Position numbers and translations under genes: made by a program. The notes below the pieces were generated by a model that saw nothing but the letters and a program-made list of their open reading frames with translations, made no database searches and had not been told where the DNA came from. Source: Bolinopsis microptera (taxonomy: Eukaryota > Ctenophora > Tentaculata > Lobata > Bolinopsidae). Taken from it: DNA of 64,000 bases. Within the stretch, counting starts at the first letter, position 1, and each line of letters starts with the position of its first letter. The stretch covers positions 5,327,246-5,391,245 of the forward strand of contig NC_087081.1 of NCBI RefSeq assembly GCF_026151205.1, read 5' to 3'. This document shows positions 11,250-24,600 of the stretch, one piece after another.

Positions 11250-11972
11250 AAACACACATTCTGAGATTATTAAGGTGATATATACATAATTTAGTGGTTA
11301 ACTTTATGTCTAGTGGTCAAGTTTTATGTCTAGTGGCTAACTTTATGTCTAGTGATCATGTTTATGTCTAGTGGTCAAGTTTTAGAGAAATTTTAGGCTA
11401 ACAAGGTTACGTCCGCGGGCGAGTGGGTTCAGAAATGCTGACGGTTATCTCTGAAAGTGGATTCCTGGAAACCACTTTTCTCCACGGTTCATGCTAGTGG
11501 CTACCCTGATCATTATGAGCCGAACATATTATTTTCGGTTTTCTGAAGTCCGTACCTTATAGTACCTTCTCCCCGATGTACAATTTTGGCCTCGAGGCGT
11601 ACCTCTTTTTGCGATACGAGCTCGAAAGCAGAAAGCGGGAGCCCTTCCTTCAGAGGTACGTATTGAGAATGACTCGAGTCAAAAATATTTTCAAAGCCTT
11701 TCTGGAAACTACATACTTTTGTTCACGTTTAATGCTACTCAGATATTTGGCCTGAACCGGGTTCAGTCGAATATACAGTCGGTTCCTATATATATACTAG
11801 TCCGAATCTACATTCGGACGGCTATGATTGGTTCCATATATTTATATAGAACGTGGTAATATTTTGGTCCCCAGATTTAAAGGAAAACACGTAGTACGTG
11901 CCGCGATTTTCGTTTGTCCTTGATTAAATGAGACACAATAACACGACTACATTGCTTTTATAACATAGACAG

Positions 11973-12308
11973 GGGCTACATCACGTCTTCAACCCAGGGG
12001 GGGCAAGGGGGCGAAGCCCCCTGTGGGGTCCAGGGGGGGTAGGGGGGGTAGGGGGGAAAATTTTTAAGGAAATTAGACAATTTTGACGCATTTTCCAGTA
12101 CTTGAGGGACAAGAATTTACGTTAGCAGCAGGGGGGAGGGGGGGGGGGCTACACTACAGTGCAGTGGGGCTACAGAGCAGTGGGTGTATACCATAGCCGT
12201 CTGGTTTAATGTTATGTTGAAGAATAAATTTTCATGTTTTTGTAAACTTGTCCCCCAAATCCCAGGGGGGCAGCTGCCCCCCCCCCTGCCCCCCCGGTGA
12301 TGTAGCCC
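11973..12308. mobile_element. G-rich inverted-repeat element
   Basis: GGGCTACATCAC at the left end is matched by GTGATGTAGCCC at the right end. Long G-runs lie inside the left end and C-runs inside the right end, so the ends can pair for about 40 bases with mismatches. No convincing target duplication was seen. It is probably a small MITE. Confidence 0.55.
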
Positions 12309-13544
12309 ATGATAGACCAACGAGGCAGAACCAAAACACTATTCAGTTAACTTTATCTTCTGAAATAGTACACTGAGCACGTGATGCCCATATTAGGGCA
12401 CACTGAGCCGAAACTTACACCCTAGTCTAGCTAGCTGATCAATAGCTTTTAAAACTAACATATAAAATGTAAAACTGTGTGCTCTACTCCTGCAGCTACA
12501 CTTGCTGCTTCCTTGAAATGAACTTATATTGGTACAGACAAAGATATCTTGATTACATTTTAAGGACATTATACTGATACAATACCTTTCCAGTCAACTG
12601 TACATTTGCTGGTCATTACCAACTCTTGATCTGAAATCAAACACCCATAATTGTTTATTCTACCCGATTGTTTATTCTACGACCTGACCATTGCAATGTT
12701 ATTATAACTCTGCCAGCTCACAAAACTGATCACGTGACATTATCAAATCAGGAAGCAGAGAAACACTATTAATACATTGCCCGATAGGTCAGCTGAGACG
12801 TGGCTTATAACGGTGTATTTCAAGGCGGTATACAGATCACGTGACAGTGTGATGACGTCACGTGACAGTGTGATGACGTCACGTGACAGTGTGATGGTGA
12901 CTTGTGAGTGGTTGTTGCCATGTTAACGAATTGAAAGGCGACTAATGGGTTCGTTGTTCCGTGTCGTTAGTTATATTTTTATAGCTTCAACTTCCAGTGT
13001 ACTGCCACCGCTATAAATTGCTTGCTGTTGATAGTATCTCAGTGTGCTCGTTTGACAACATCTCTTCAGTTCACTCACTTCAGTTGCTTTTATTACTGCT
13101 ATATAAGCTTCATTGGATTCAAATGAATTATACATTATTTAGATTTAGATTTCCAGGTTGGTAGGCTGAGACATTATGATTGATGCTGCATACTTTGTAA
13201 AACATTCAACGTTTTAACTGCGTCTTACTTCGCTATCTTGCTTTGTTCTTTCCAAATGTTATACAACATCTTTGTCGCATATAGCGGGGTAGTAAATACT
13301 GTGCTCCGTTTCGTTTTGTCAGTATGATATATATAGTGTATTTATATCGAGAAGGGTAAGAAGGTATTGGTTGCAGCTAAGATTGATATTTGCTTATTTG
13401 ATACAGATGTATAATATCGTCAGTGATGTATTTTTCTGGTTTTCAGATTATAATTCAGTGTTTGGTTATCACAGTGCTGGCAAGCGCGATCACCGTTTTT
13501 TATTCATTTTTACAAATGTTCGATTGAAAAAATAAATTGGTCAC
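12309..13544. promoter_or_regulatory. spacer with CACGTG/TGACGTCA tandem block
   Basis: At 12,838-12,897 a 21-bp unit (CACGTGACAGTGTGATGACG) occurs three times, giving three CACGTG E-boxes and two GACGTC palindromes in 60 bases. It lies about 1.3 kb upstream of the PLAC8 start and could be its regulatory region, or a repeat remnant like the motif-rich arms elsewhere. The rest of the stretch shows no gene. Confidence 0.45.
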
Positions 13545-13668
13545 ATTAAGAGCATTAGTTCAATCTAAAGTAGTGTACTGTGTCTAAGTAGTGAGTATAT
13601 CAATTGTCATATAGGTACTCACTACTTAGACACAGTACACTACTTTAGATTGAACTAATGCTTTTAAT
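13545..13668. repeat. 53-bp perfect-class hairpin (palindromic MITE)
   Basis: Arms 13,545-13,597 and 13,616-13,668 are reverse complements with one mismatch, separated by an 18-base loop. TTAA lies at both ends (13,546-13,549 and 13,664-13,667), as expected of a TTAA-specific target duplication. It is either a young miniature foldback element or a long-hairpin RNA source. Confidence 0.9.
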
Positions 13669-14200
13669 TGCTCTACAATGAGGTAATACTGATACACATG
13701 AAATAGAGTCACCCTTACATCTGAGCTGCCGCAAGATAAAATGTTAAGGCTAAATAGCTCCACTGTTTCATTGAAACACTTTTTCGAATCTTTATCACAA
13801 TTCGTTCCTTGTTGTTCTCGAGTTACTTAGCTTTGATCCTTGGAAGAGGTAATTTCTGTGAAGTAAATCAGTAATGGAGTCGCTCCTCAACCATGTAACG
13901 AAACGTGGGTAATCCAAATAATATCATCATTCATTTCACAATAAATTCTTAATTTAAAAAGTTCAAAATCTGTCGCGAGGGTAGGTATTGTTTTAAATTT
14001 TACATTAGACAAAGAAACAAACAGCAAGCATATCTTTTCTATCATGAAATATTTTTCCCAACTTCTGTCTTTCCTCTTCCTTTTTTGATCTTCTTCTTCA
14101 TCTAAAACTTACTGTGACTATATAATCTAACTCTAACCACGTGATAATCTTATAAGGAGTGTTTATATAATCTGTACCATATTTAGAAGAAACTGACGGT

Positions 14201-15041
14201 ATGGGTAGCTGGAAACAACCGCTGTGGGGATGCTTCAGTGACATTGGTGCTTGTAAGTAGACAATTACTTGATAATTTTCTTAATTATATAATACTTACA
14301 GGCAATGGAAAGATAACATATTTGCTTGATCATTTTCTTAAATATATAATACTTAGAGGCAATTATAGAAAGATAACATATTTGCTTGATCATTTTCTTA
14401 ATTTTATTATACTTGAGGCAATAGAAAGATAACATATTTTGCTTTTAAAATACAAATAACACTATATCAAAACTATAACGATAACCATTTAATAATAACG
14501 ACAATAACTACTCTACAGGTTTGATCACCTACTTTGTGCCCTGTTGGACCTCTGGAAAGTTAGCTGAATCAGTCGGCGAGAACTGCCTGCTTCAGGGAAT
14601 CCTCTCTGTTTGTCCTATCGTATACGGATACTTCAGGTACAGTTTATACGATATACTGACCTTATCGGTCGTTATTCGAACGGACATTGATATGAACGCT
14701 AGGGGTTCCAGCGACTAATTCATGTCCGTTCAAATAAAGTCCGATAAGGTATATTACCTGTAAACATTAAAACAAGTGATTTTTATTTAACTTCAATTTG
14801 TCTGAAAATTTCTCAAATGTATCGCTTGTCCAGTTAATTGCGACATTCTATTTTGAAATTAAGAAAAATTACCTCTCACATTCCTCCTTCCCGCAGAGCC
14901 CAAATAAGACAAAAGGTGGTTAAAAAGGCGGGAATAGATGAGAGCTTCATGATAAGCTTCCTCATATCATGCTGCATTCCTCTGTGCGGAGTGTTACAAG
15001 AGGTGTCTCAACAAGGTGTTAGTGTCATGCCAAGATCTTAA
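14201..15041 (+). CDS. PLAC8-family Cys-rich protein, 3 exons
   Basis: Exons at 14,201-14,252, 14,519-14,636 and 14,897-15,041 join in phase to 104 codons plus stop, the usual PLAC8/cornifelin length. Exon 1 gives WGCFSDIGAC, the typical start of the domain. Exon 2 gives FVPCWTSGKLAESVGENC followed by a hydrophobic stretch. Exon 3 gives ISCCIPLCGVLQEV, the conserved CCxPLC...QE end. Family members are small membrane-associated proteins with varied roles, including effects on cell size, ion flux and differentiation; no specific function can be assigned. The ATG is the only one in frame just before the domain. Confidence 0.88.
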
Positions 15042-15662
15042 TGGTCATAACATTTCGCTAAATTCTGGTCTATTGTCTTTTAAATCTGTTAAGAAAGGAA
15101 TTAACGGACATCATCTACACGAATAATGAGGACTTTTCGATCGCTTTCATATAATTGGTGTTCAATTGAGTTCGTTCTCAGATGTACATGTTGTTGAGTA
15201 ATGAGTTTGGAGTATCAAATCTTGAGTTTACAACATTCAATTTATCATTGTGATTCGTAACAAATTAATTATATTTTGAAAATTTCCGGTGTCAAACTAT
15301 CATCACAGTATATTTTTTTATTTACTTCTTTTCTTGCTGCATCTGGAAGAGAATGCAGGATATCATGTGACTGATAACACACCATTCCACTAACCACCAT
15401 GTGTGCATTTTGTAACCATTACTCTAGTAATTAACCATTGCTCATCAAATCCATTTACACGTGTCTCTGGATTAATGAATATTAATTGATGTACAAATTA
15501 CGATTTCCTCTTTAAATTAAATACTTAAATACAATCAAACGGAAGAAATTGAACATAATTGTTGCGGTAATGTATAATTATATCTTTATATCTCATTAAA
15601 TGAGAATAATATTATGTACATTTAGAGTCACCACCATGCCAAATTTCTTTAAAAGTAATTAT
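15042..15662. other. intergenic between PLAC8 and lectin genes
   Basis: AT-rich and non-coding. It holds the 3' ends of two convergent genes. No terminator-like or repeat structure stands out. Confidence 0.5.
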
Positions 15663-18600
15663 TTAGTCATCAAAAAAGCCTCTCGGAATGGAATCACCCT
15701 CATCATCAGAACCACCAGAATCACCTACACCATCTTCAGTAGTGGTGTAATACATAACGATATCGGTAATTGGTTCATCTTTATCACTATCACCAAAACA
15801 ATCCTTCGTCTTTCTGACCCTCATGTCTGCCGCTGCGTCGTAGTCATCGAATGAGAATGTTCTGGGAACGTCATCATCTCCTTCTTCTAGCTGAAGGCCC
15901 GTCCCGTACTGTATATTCACCTGGAGATTATTAACACATGTTATTTGGAGGCTTATAAAACTAAAGATCATGTCTCATCACCTATAAGATCCCTCCAGAA
16001 GCATATTGCACTGTAATATAAGATACATGATCATTCTATCTGTTATTAATAAAACAAATATAATAAAACAAATATTTATTTCTACGGCACAATCAAACAA
16101 TATCAATAATAAATAAATCAGGGGAGGTTTGAAGAGGTTTGAAGTGCCGAAGGCCACTGCTTATCTTTAGGATTTGAGAGTGACCTGTGCTTAAAACCCC
16201 CTCAACCATCCACTACGTCAATATACTTATTAAGTTATTATACAAATATAGAAAAATATAATAATCTAAAATTACTTATTGGTTTAGTTTGGTGACACAG
16301 ATTATAGATAATCCTATTGAATATGATGATAATAGCTACCTGGATGCACTGTGGTATACGGGATGCAACTCCATTGTGGCAACTAATCTTTCCTTCTCCT
16401 ATCATCCTGCGGTGAAGCCAACGTAATTAAAGATATAATTGAAGATATAATTCCCAAAGGAATCCCTTTTGTGGTGAATTAGGGCGGTAACTACCAGAAA
16501 CCATAGCCACTTATATGTCTGCAAGATAACACTAATAGGAAATTATGTTTGTTGACACTATAGTTATTATTATAAACTAGCAACTGAACCCCTCTAACTC
16601 TGAAGGTGATGCACAATTTAGCCAAAATTGGACAAAATATGGGCTTGGCTGTGCCGCGGGCACCAATGGGCGTCCGGAGTCCGAGACCCCTCAAAAGTTC
16701 GGTCGCGGGTCGAAGTTTGTTGGTCGACTGCCATCTCGATAAAGTTTCACAAACCCCCTGAATAAGGACTATAGTACAACAAACATAATTAGTAATCTGT
16801 AAAATGAAGAGAGTTACGTTTCGATGTCAAACAAAAATTATAAGTATAACCTCATGAGTGTTTTTATTCAGTTGATAAACAAGTAAACAGTCTACACGGT
16901 TATTATGCCGTTATTTCACCTGTATCCTGTATAGCACTCTATGTTGTGATATTTCCCATGTGCAATGATCTTTGTGTTGGATCTTTTAACGTATACTCCT
17001 CCACAAGGTCTTAGTGGCCGTGGACATCCCTTCTCCGTTCCCTCTGAACAATTATTTAATTAGCTTGTTAATTGGCTAATTAATTGGAGAAGCTGTTCTA
17101 TAAAACCTTATTTCACCTCATTAAAATACAGCCATGCATTGCCGCTAGTACTAACAGGCTTTAAGACAAATTTTTATTTTAAAGCATATCCGATAAAATA
17201 ACTAAATTAAAATGAATGTCTTAGTTTAAATTGGTAATTTTGCCTAATAGTTGTTCAATCAGTGGCACGAAGGGTTTAACTGTAAAAAGATGATAAGAAA
17301 TCAGAAAAGAGGGAATCATTTTCACGGACAGCTTATTTTATAAATTTAAACATTGTACTACTGGATTAATGTGCAAACTAATAAAAACCTTTACTTACTA
17401 AAATTAGCAGAAACTGTACAGAAAGAGTACGCCAACTCGAAATTGACCTTGTCGTTTTGGAAATAATTCCGAGGAGGCCCGACGTCAAACCACTTAAACT
17501 CGTTTTTGAGGTTCTGATTGCTGTCGGGGTATCGGCACATCACAGTGTAGTCCTCTTCACCGTACCCAAAACCATCATTAGGCTGGTCCCAACCCTTGCC
17601 TGGAAATTGTTGTTGTATACGTTTATACTTTAACTGTAGATTCTTGATGTAATTAGTCTAATTATTAATTAATAAGATTACTCGAATTAAACACGTTAAG
17701 ACCTTGACCCTTATATAGATTGGACCTAAAAAGTACAGTCAATAGTTACTTGTTTTGTGATAAGCCCAGTTAGTGTAGGTCACATCTTTACCGTTCATCC
17801 ACTTCCAAATACCGCTAATCGCCTCATCAGTAAATCCTAAATAATATAAACAGATGTGTAGAGATTATGTAAGGTTTGACGCTATTACTGAATTTCAAAA
17901 AAAAAGTGAAGCCTCGATACAGAACCATGGTGAATAAGAAACAATGTTCTCGTATCTTCGTATGAAAATTACGCTCACATAATTAGAGCTGTGGAATGAT
18001 AAAAGCTGCAGATAAATTTAATGAACAATTTAACTTTGCATCGCAAATGAACTAAAAAAGTACTCTAAGGAGTCTAAGGAGTCTAAGGAGTCTAAGGAGT
18101 CTAAGGAGTCTAAGGAGTCTAAGGAGTCTAAGGAGTCTAAGGAGTCTAAGGAGTCTAAGGAGTCTAAGGAGTCTAAGGAGTCTAAGGAGTCTAAGGAGTC
18201 TAAGGAGTCTAAGGAGTCTAAGGAGTCTAAGGAGTCTAAGGAGTCTAAGGAGTCTAAGGAGTCTAAGGAGTCTAAGGAGTCTAAGGAGTCTAAGGAGTCT
18301 AAGGAGTCTAAGGAGTCTAAGGAGTCTAAGGAGTCTAAGGAGTCTAAGGAGTCTAAGGAGTCTAAGGAGTCTAAGGAGTCTAAGGAGTCTAAGGAGTCTA
18401 AGGAGTCTAAGGAGTCTAAGGAGTCTAAGGAGTCTAAGGAGTCTAAGGAGTCTAAGGAGTCTAAGGAGTCTAAGGAGTCTAAGGAGTCTAAGGAGTCTAA
18501 GGAGTCTAAGGAGTCTAAGGAGTCTAAGGAGTCTAAGGAGTCTAAGGAGTCTAAGGAGTCTAAGGAGTCTAAGTAGTACTTACCTATAAAAGCACATTGT

Positions 18601-21600
18601 TGGCTGGCTCCTCTCATGAGCATAACTTTAACAGCTAGCAGGTTATCCACCTCTGATCTAATGAGATTATCAACAGTGATTACCTGTGATACCGACGGCC
18701 AAGCCCCTTCATTATTATGGGTCCCACGGAGTCGACGGAGATCATATCATGTCACCAATAAGTGACGTCGTAACTGTTAAATCGCGTAATCGTAACTGTT
18801 AAATCGTTTAATCGTAACTGTTAAATCGTTTATTTATTTATTAGTTGATTAAACTTTCAATATATAATTCTAGCGTGTTTTCTCTGTATTGTATTGTATT
18901 ATCTCGTACGATCTCCGAGAGACACCTTCATATTTTAACACTTAACTCACGCATAGAAATTATGCAGCGTCTGCCTATTCTCCAAGTAGTGGTTCACGGC
19001 CGGTTCTGTGGTGTGGGAGCTACGCGGTAGGGCTTATATAAGGGCTCCTTTTAAACTTTTTCATTTGTTATCCAGCGTACGTATCTCCTCATATTATTGT
19101 ATCCGCTAGTTTTATAATATTGTATCCGTCAGCTTGATTCTATTGAATTTATTAATGAAATTCTTGCCACATGCAGTCGTTTTCCAGTTAAGGTAACTCA
19201 TTATTTATAAAATACCCCCTCTCATTATAACACCTGTATAATACCGAATTCGAGAGACCAGTTTTTTTCTTCACGTGAGTTCTTTATCACCTTCACCTAT
19301 TTAATATGTTTTATAGGTATTTTATCAGGGTCTGTTTGACTCGTCCTGAATTTTTGTACAGTACATTTATTCATTATTCAAAAGTTTAAAAAAATCTTTA
19401 TAAAGGCTATGCCAATAAACAAATTAAAAAACTTTTGCTCGGTGTATAACTGGTTCCTATAAAAGTATGAACATTATGATATAGTTGTTATCATTTTTAT
19501 TTTGTTCTAGATTTTCTGATCTTCTATCTGCTACATTTTCGGGTAAACTGTCACAACTTCTCCTTGCGACGCGTTCACTCATGTTTCCTAGATACAGTGT
19601 GTTTTTCACCTTGTTACCTCGTCACTTCGATAATTGGTATTACTATTATCCCGATAATAACTGTTATAATAAGGGCGGGGCCAATGTAGGTTGTAGTACA
19701 AACAGGCTGTATTATTGTAGAAATTATTTTTTACGATCGTTTTCCGTGTTTCTTTTTTTGTCCCCTTTTTTTCTGTGTTATTGCCATTATATAAACTCAT
19801 TTTTTTCACGACACCATCACCTTCATTTCTGGGGTTTAATTTGGGGGGAGGGGGAGCTACACCAAGTAAGGGCGGGGCCATTTCCAGATTAACAATGACT
19901 CTGCAAATTAACAGCAAATGCGAGAGGAATGAACCCGGGGAGGGCCTCATTGCTAATACTCGATCCCTATAGATACGAGAACCCCTAGGGACTACCGGTG
20001 GGTGATGAATAATTGAGAATCCAACAGGATCTTGTTCTCTTTATTATAGTAGAAGCTCTTACGGGCATTGTCTGCTCGATACGCTAGGGACCCCAGATAC
20101 ACCTTACTAGACGTATTTTTGACCGTAGAATCGATTAAAAGTGGTTTTAAGATGATTGGACTGACTTTTTGGGGGTAAAATTGCAAAAAACCGATTTTTG
20201 GGCAAAAAATAGGCCAAAAAACCATGTTTTTTGATATTTTGAACAAGTTAATTTTGTTGGCATGTCGGCAAAACTTGCATGGAGATAGCTAAAACACAGC
20301 CGCACAAGATGATATAAAAATTTTTAAAATCCCTCTATTTTTTTGGGGGTAAAAATCCAAAAAACTGGTAAAAATTTTGACTTTTTTGCTTGAAGTTTGA
20401 ATAATTTTTGGCAGTTGTATTAAATCAATCCAAAAATAGTCACATCGTGTTTGCCTAAATTTTTCCTTTCCGAAAAGTACCCATTTCATATACTTTATCG
20501 AAGTTTGAATATTGTCACTCCGCAAGCGTTTTTGCCAAATTTTCGACGCGCACTACGCGCAAAAGCATTTAGTTGTTATCAATTGGCACCCGCGCGTTCA
20601 TCATAAATTTCAAACAGCTATAACTCAGCGAGATTATGTCCGTTCTAGCTCATATTTTCACACCAAATAGAAAATAATGTGATCTTATTGCTGACAAAAT
20701 ATGAATATAATTACTCTATTTGCCTTAGAGTAATAGACTGTCAAAGTTTAAAACGCGCATTGGTATAGCACGTGACTAATAAGGCCAAATTTATACTTCT
20801 TAACATATTATCAATCCTTAGACATCATACTATTGTGTCCAATTAGCGGTTAGGTCTCTAAACTCGTAGCAGAAAACAAGTCTTTTTGCCCGTAAGAGCC
20901 TCTACTATTATGCTGATTCCGGGAAGCATTCGTTTTACGCTCTAATCCTATTAAAAATCGAGATATCGGTCATTGAAAAATGAATAATTATAGGCCTGTC
21001 AATGATTGCAGCCCAATTAAGAGCTGATCAGTTGCAGCTACTTGTGCCATATAAGGGATAATTGACTTCAGTTAACTGAAGTCACGTGACCGCCAATCCT
21101 ATCACGTGACCTTGATTCGTAAATCCTTGGTCACGTGATCACATTCGTAACGTGTCGAATGCTGACTAGGATATCTCGTGACGTCACCAGAGCTCAAGCT
21201 TCCTGACCAGGCCTTATATGGAATAATATAGTGTATCAAGTGTAATTGGATCCAATTAAGATGAGCTGCGCAATTATCGCAGCATCTCGATCTGGTATCA
21301 CCTTTTGAAACTCAGCAGGCAGCTGGGCCAGAGATTTTAAAATAGAAGGATTTTTGTTGATGAAAATCGAAGCGAAAATCATGTAACCCTATGTTTCCGA
21401 GGACGCCGAACACGATAAAACTGGTTATAATTATCATACTCAAGGGCAAATTGCTTTAAAATGCATTTGAATGTCGTAGATGTTATTATAAGCTAAGCGC
21501 CTGAGCGGCTTATCGGGTGGCACCAGTCTCTCTGCCGAATCTCAGTAATTGTAAACAACGACGCTACTAGTTCTCAGCTAATAATCGGGCTTATGAAGGA

Positions 21601-24600
21601 AAGATCTCAAGTTCAGAAGACGAAAGAAATTTATTCAAATATTTGCTTAAGATTAACGAATACGGATTTCAACCAATATCGAAAAGGACTACCAAGGATT
21701 GTATCGGGACTTCTATAAGCGGTATTTCAAGTCTTTATAACGGTTTAAGGATGAACTAACGGTATTTAAGGATTGTGCTAGGGCTACTTACGGATAAGTT
21801 GACGCTCCTTCATGAGAATGGTCCCCTTCCGTTGTACACTACTCATTGCCTTTTGCCTCAAATTTAAAGTTAACCTTACCTTTTACTTAGCATATGTAGT
21901 TAATATTACCTTGTATCTTACAATTAGAGTTAACCTTACCTTTTACTTAGCATATGTAGTTAATATTACCTTGTATCTAACAATTTGAGTTACCATTTAC
22001 TTGTGCCTTAAAATCTAGAGTTATAATGTTACATTATACCTTATATATGGAGTTAACGTTCCATTATACATTACATCTAGAGTTAACATTACATTATACC
22101 GTACATCTAGAGTTAACGTTACATTATACCGTTAACGTTACATTATACCTTACATCGTGATTCGTGAGTTAACATTACATTTGTTGAACGAGGATATCAA
22201 CGAGGTCTTCATTAATTTCTTCATAACTCTTCGCTGACAGAATCAGCATCAAAGAGGTCGAATAATAACTTCATAGACCATAGTTCGTAACTGACAGGAT
22301 CAGTATTAATGAGGTCGAATGATTACTTCATAGCTCGTCACTAACTGGATCCTTATCTAGATGTAAGATATAATGTAACGTTAACTCTAGATGTAAGGTA
22401 TAATGTAACGTTAACTCTAGATGTAAGGTATAATGTAACGTTATAACTCTAGATGTAAGGTATAATGTAACGTTAACTCTAGATGAAAGGTATAATGTAA
22501 CGTTATAGCTCTAGATGTAAGGTATAATGTAACGTTAACTCTAGATGTAAGGTATAATGTAACGTTATAGCTCTAGATGTAAGGTATAATGTAACGTTAT
22601 AGCTCTAGATGTAAGGTATAATGTAACGTTATAGCTCTAGATGTAAGGTATAATGTAACGTTATAGCTCTAGATGTAAGGTATAATGTAACGTTATAGCT
22701 CTAGATGTAAGGTATAATGTAACGTTATAGCTCTAGATGTAAGGTATAATGTAACGTTATAGCTCTAGATGTAAGGTATAATGTAACGTTAACTCTAGAT
22801 GAAAGGTATAATGTAACGTTAACTCTAGATGTAAGGTATAATGTAACGTTATAACTCTAGATGTAAGGTATAATGTAACGTTAACTCTAGATGTAAGGTA
22901 TAATGTAACGTTATAACTCTAGATGTAAGGTATAATGTAACGTTAACTCTAGATGTAAGGTATAATGTAACGTTATAGCTCTAGATGTAAGGTATAATGT
23001 AACGTTAACTCTAGATGAAAGGTATAATGTAACGTTATAGCTCTAGATGTAAGGTATAATGTAACGTTAACTCTAGATGTAAGGCATAAGGGAGTTATGT
23101 GCCTCGCCGGGCTAAAGTAGTGGATGACCTTGCTGTACGGCAAGTTAAACAAGGATCTGAAACTACTAGGTTCCGTACAGACTCAACTCTGCACCCGTGT
23201 CAATATGTTCATTATATGCAAGCCTCTTGATTTATAATGTAACGTTATAGCTCTAGATGTAAGGTATAATGTAACGTTATAGCTCTAGATGTAAGGTAGA
23301 ATGTAACGTTATAGCTCTAGATGTAAGGTATAATGTAACGTTAACTCTAGATGAAAGGTATAATGTAACGTTATAGCTCTAGATGTAAGGTATAATGTAA
23401 CGTTATAGCTCTAGATGTAAGGTATAATGTAACGTTAACTCTAGATGTAAGGTATAATGTAACGTTATAGCTCTAGATGAAAGGTATAATGTAACGTTAT
23501 AGCTCTAGATGTAAGGTATAATGTAACGTTAACTCTAGATGTAAGGTATAATGTAACGTTATAGCTCTAGATGTAAGGTATAATGTAACGTTATAGCTCT
23601 AGATGTAAGGTATAATGTAACGTTATAGCTCTAGATGTAAGGTATAATGTAACGTTAACTCTAGATGTAAGGTATAATGTAACGTTATAGCTCTAGATGT
23701 AAGGTATAATGTAACGTTATAGCTCTAGATGAAAGGTATAATGTAACGTTATAGCTCTAGATGTAAGGTATAATGTAACGTTAACTCTAGATGTAAGGTA
23801 TAATGTAACGTTATAGCTCTAGATGTAAGGTATAATGTAACGTTATAGCTCTAGATGTAAGGTATAATGTAACGTTATAGCTCTAGATGTAAGGTATAAT
23901 GTAACGTTATAACTCTAGATGTAAGGTATAATGTAACGTTATAGCTCTAGATGTAAGGTATAATGTAACGTTATCGCTCTAGATGTAAGGTATAATGTAA
24001 CGTTAACTCTAGATGAAAGGTATAATGTAACGTTATAGCTCTAGATGTAAGGTATAATGTAACGTTAACTCTAGATGTAAGGCATAAGGGAGTTATGTGC
24101 CTCGCCGGGCTAAAGTAGTGGATGACCTTGCTGTACGGCAAGTTAAACAAGGATCTGAAACTACTAGGTTCCGTACAGACTCAACTCTGCACCCGTGTCA
24201 ATATGTTCATTATATGCAAGCCTCTTGATTTATAATGTAACGTTATAGCTCTAGATGTAAGGTATAATGTAACGTTAACTCTAGATGTAAGGTATAATGT
24301 AACGTTATAGCTCTAGATGTAAGGTATAATGTAACGTTATAGCTCTAGATGTAAGGTATAATGTAACGTTATAGCTCTAGATGTAAGGTATAATGTAACG
24401 TTATAACTCTAGATGTAAGGTATAATGTAACGTTAACTCTAGATGTAAGGTATAATGTAACGTTATAGCTCTAGATGTAAGGTATAATGTAACGTTATAG
24501 CTCTAGATGTAAGGTATAATGTAACGTTATAACTCTAGATGTAAGGTATAATGTAACGTTAACTCTAGATGTAAGGTATAATGTAACGTTATAGCTCTAG

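Noticed and set aside
18030-18650. A 206-codon Asp-Ser-Leu protein as an independent gene
   Set aside because: It begins inside lectin exon 12 and runs through a normal GTAAGT donor into the intronic array; kept only as a retention possibility.
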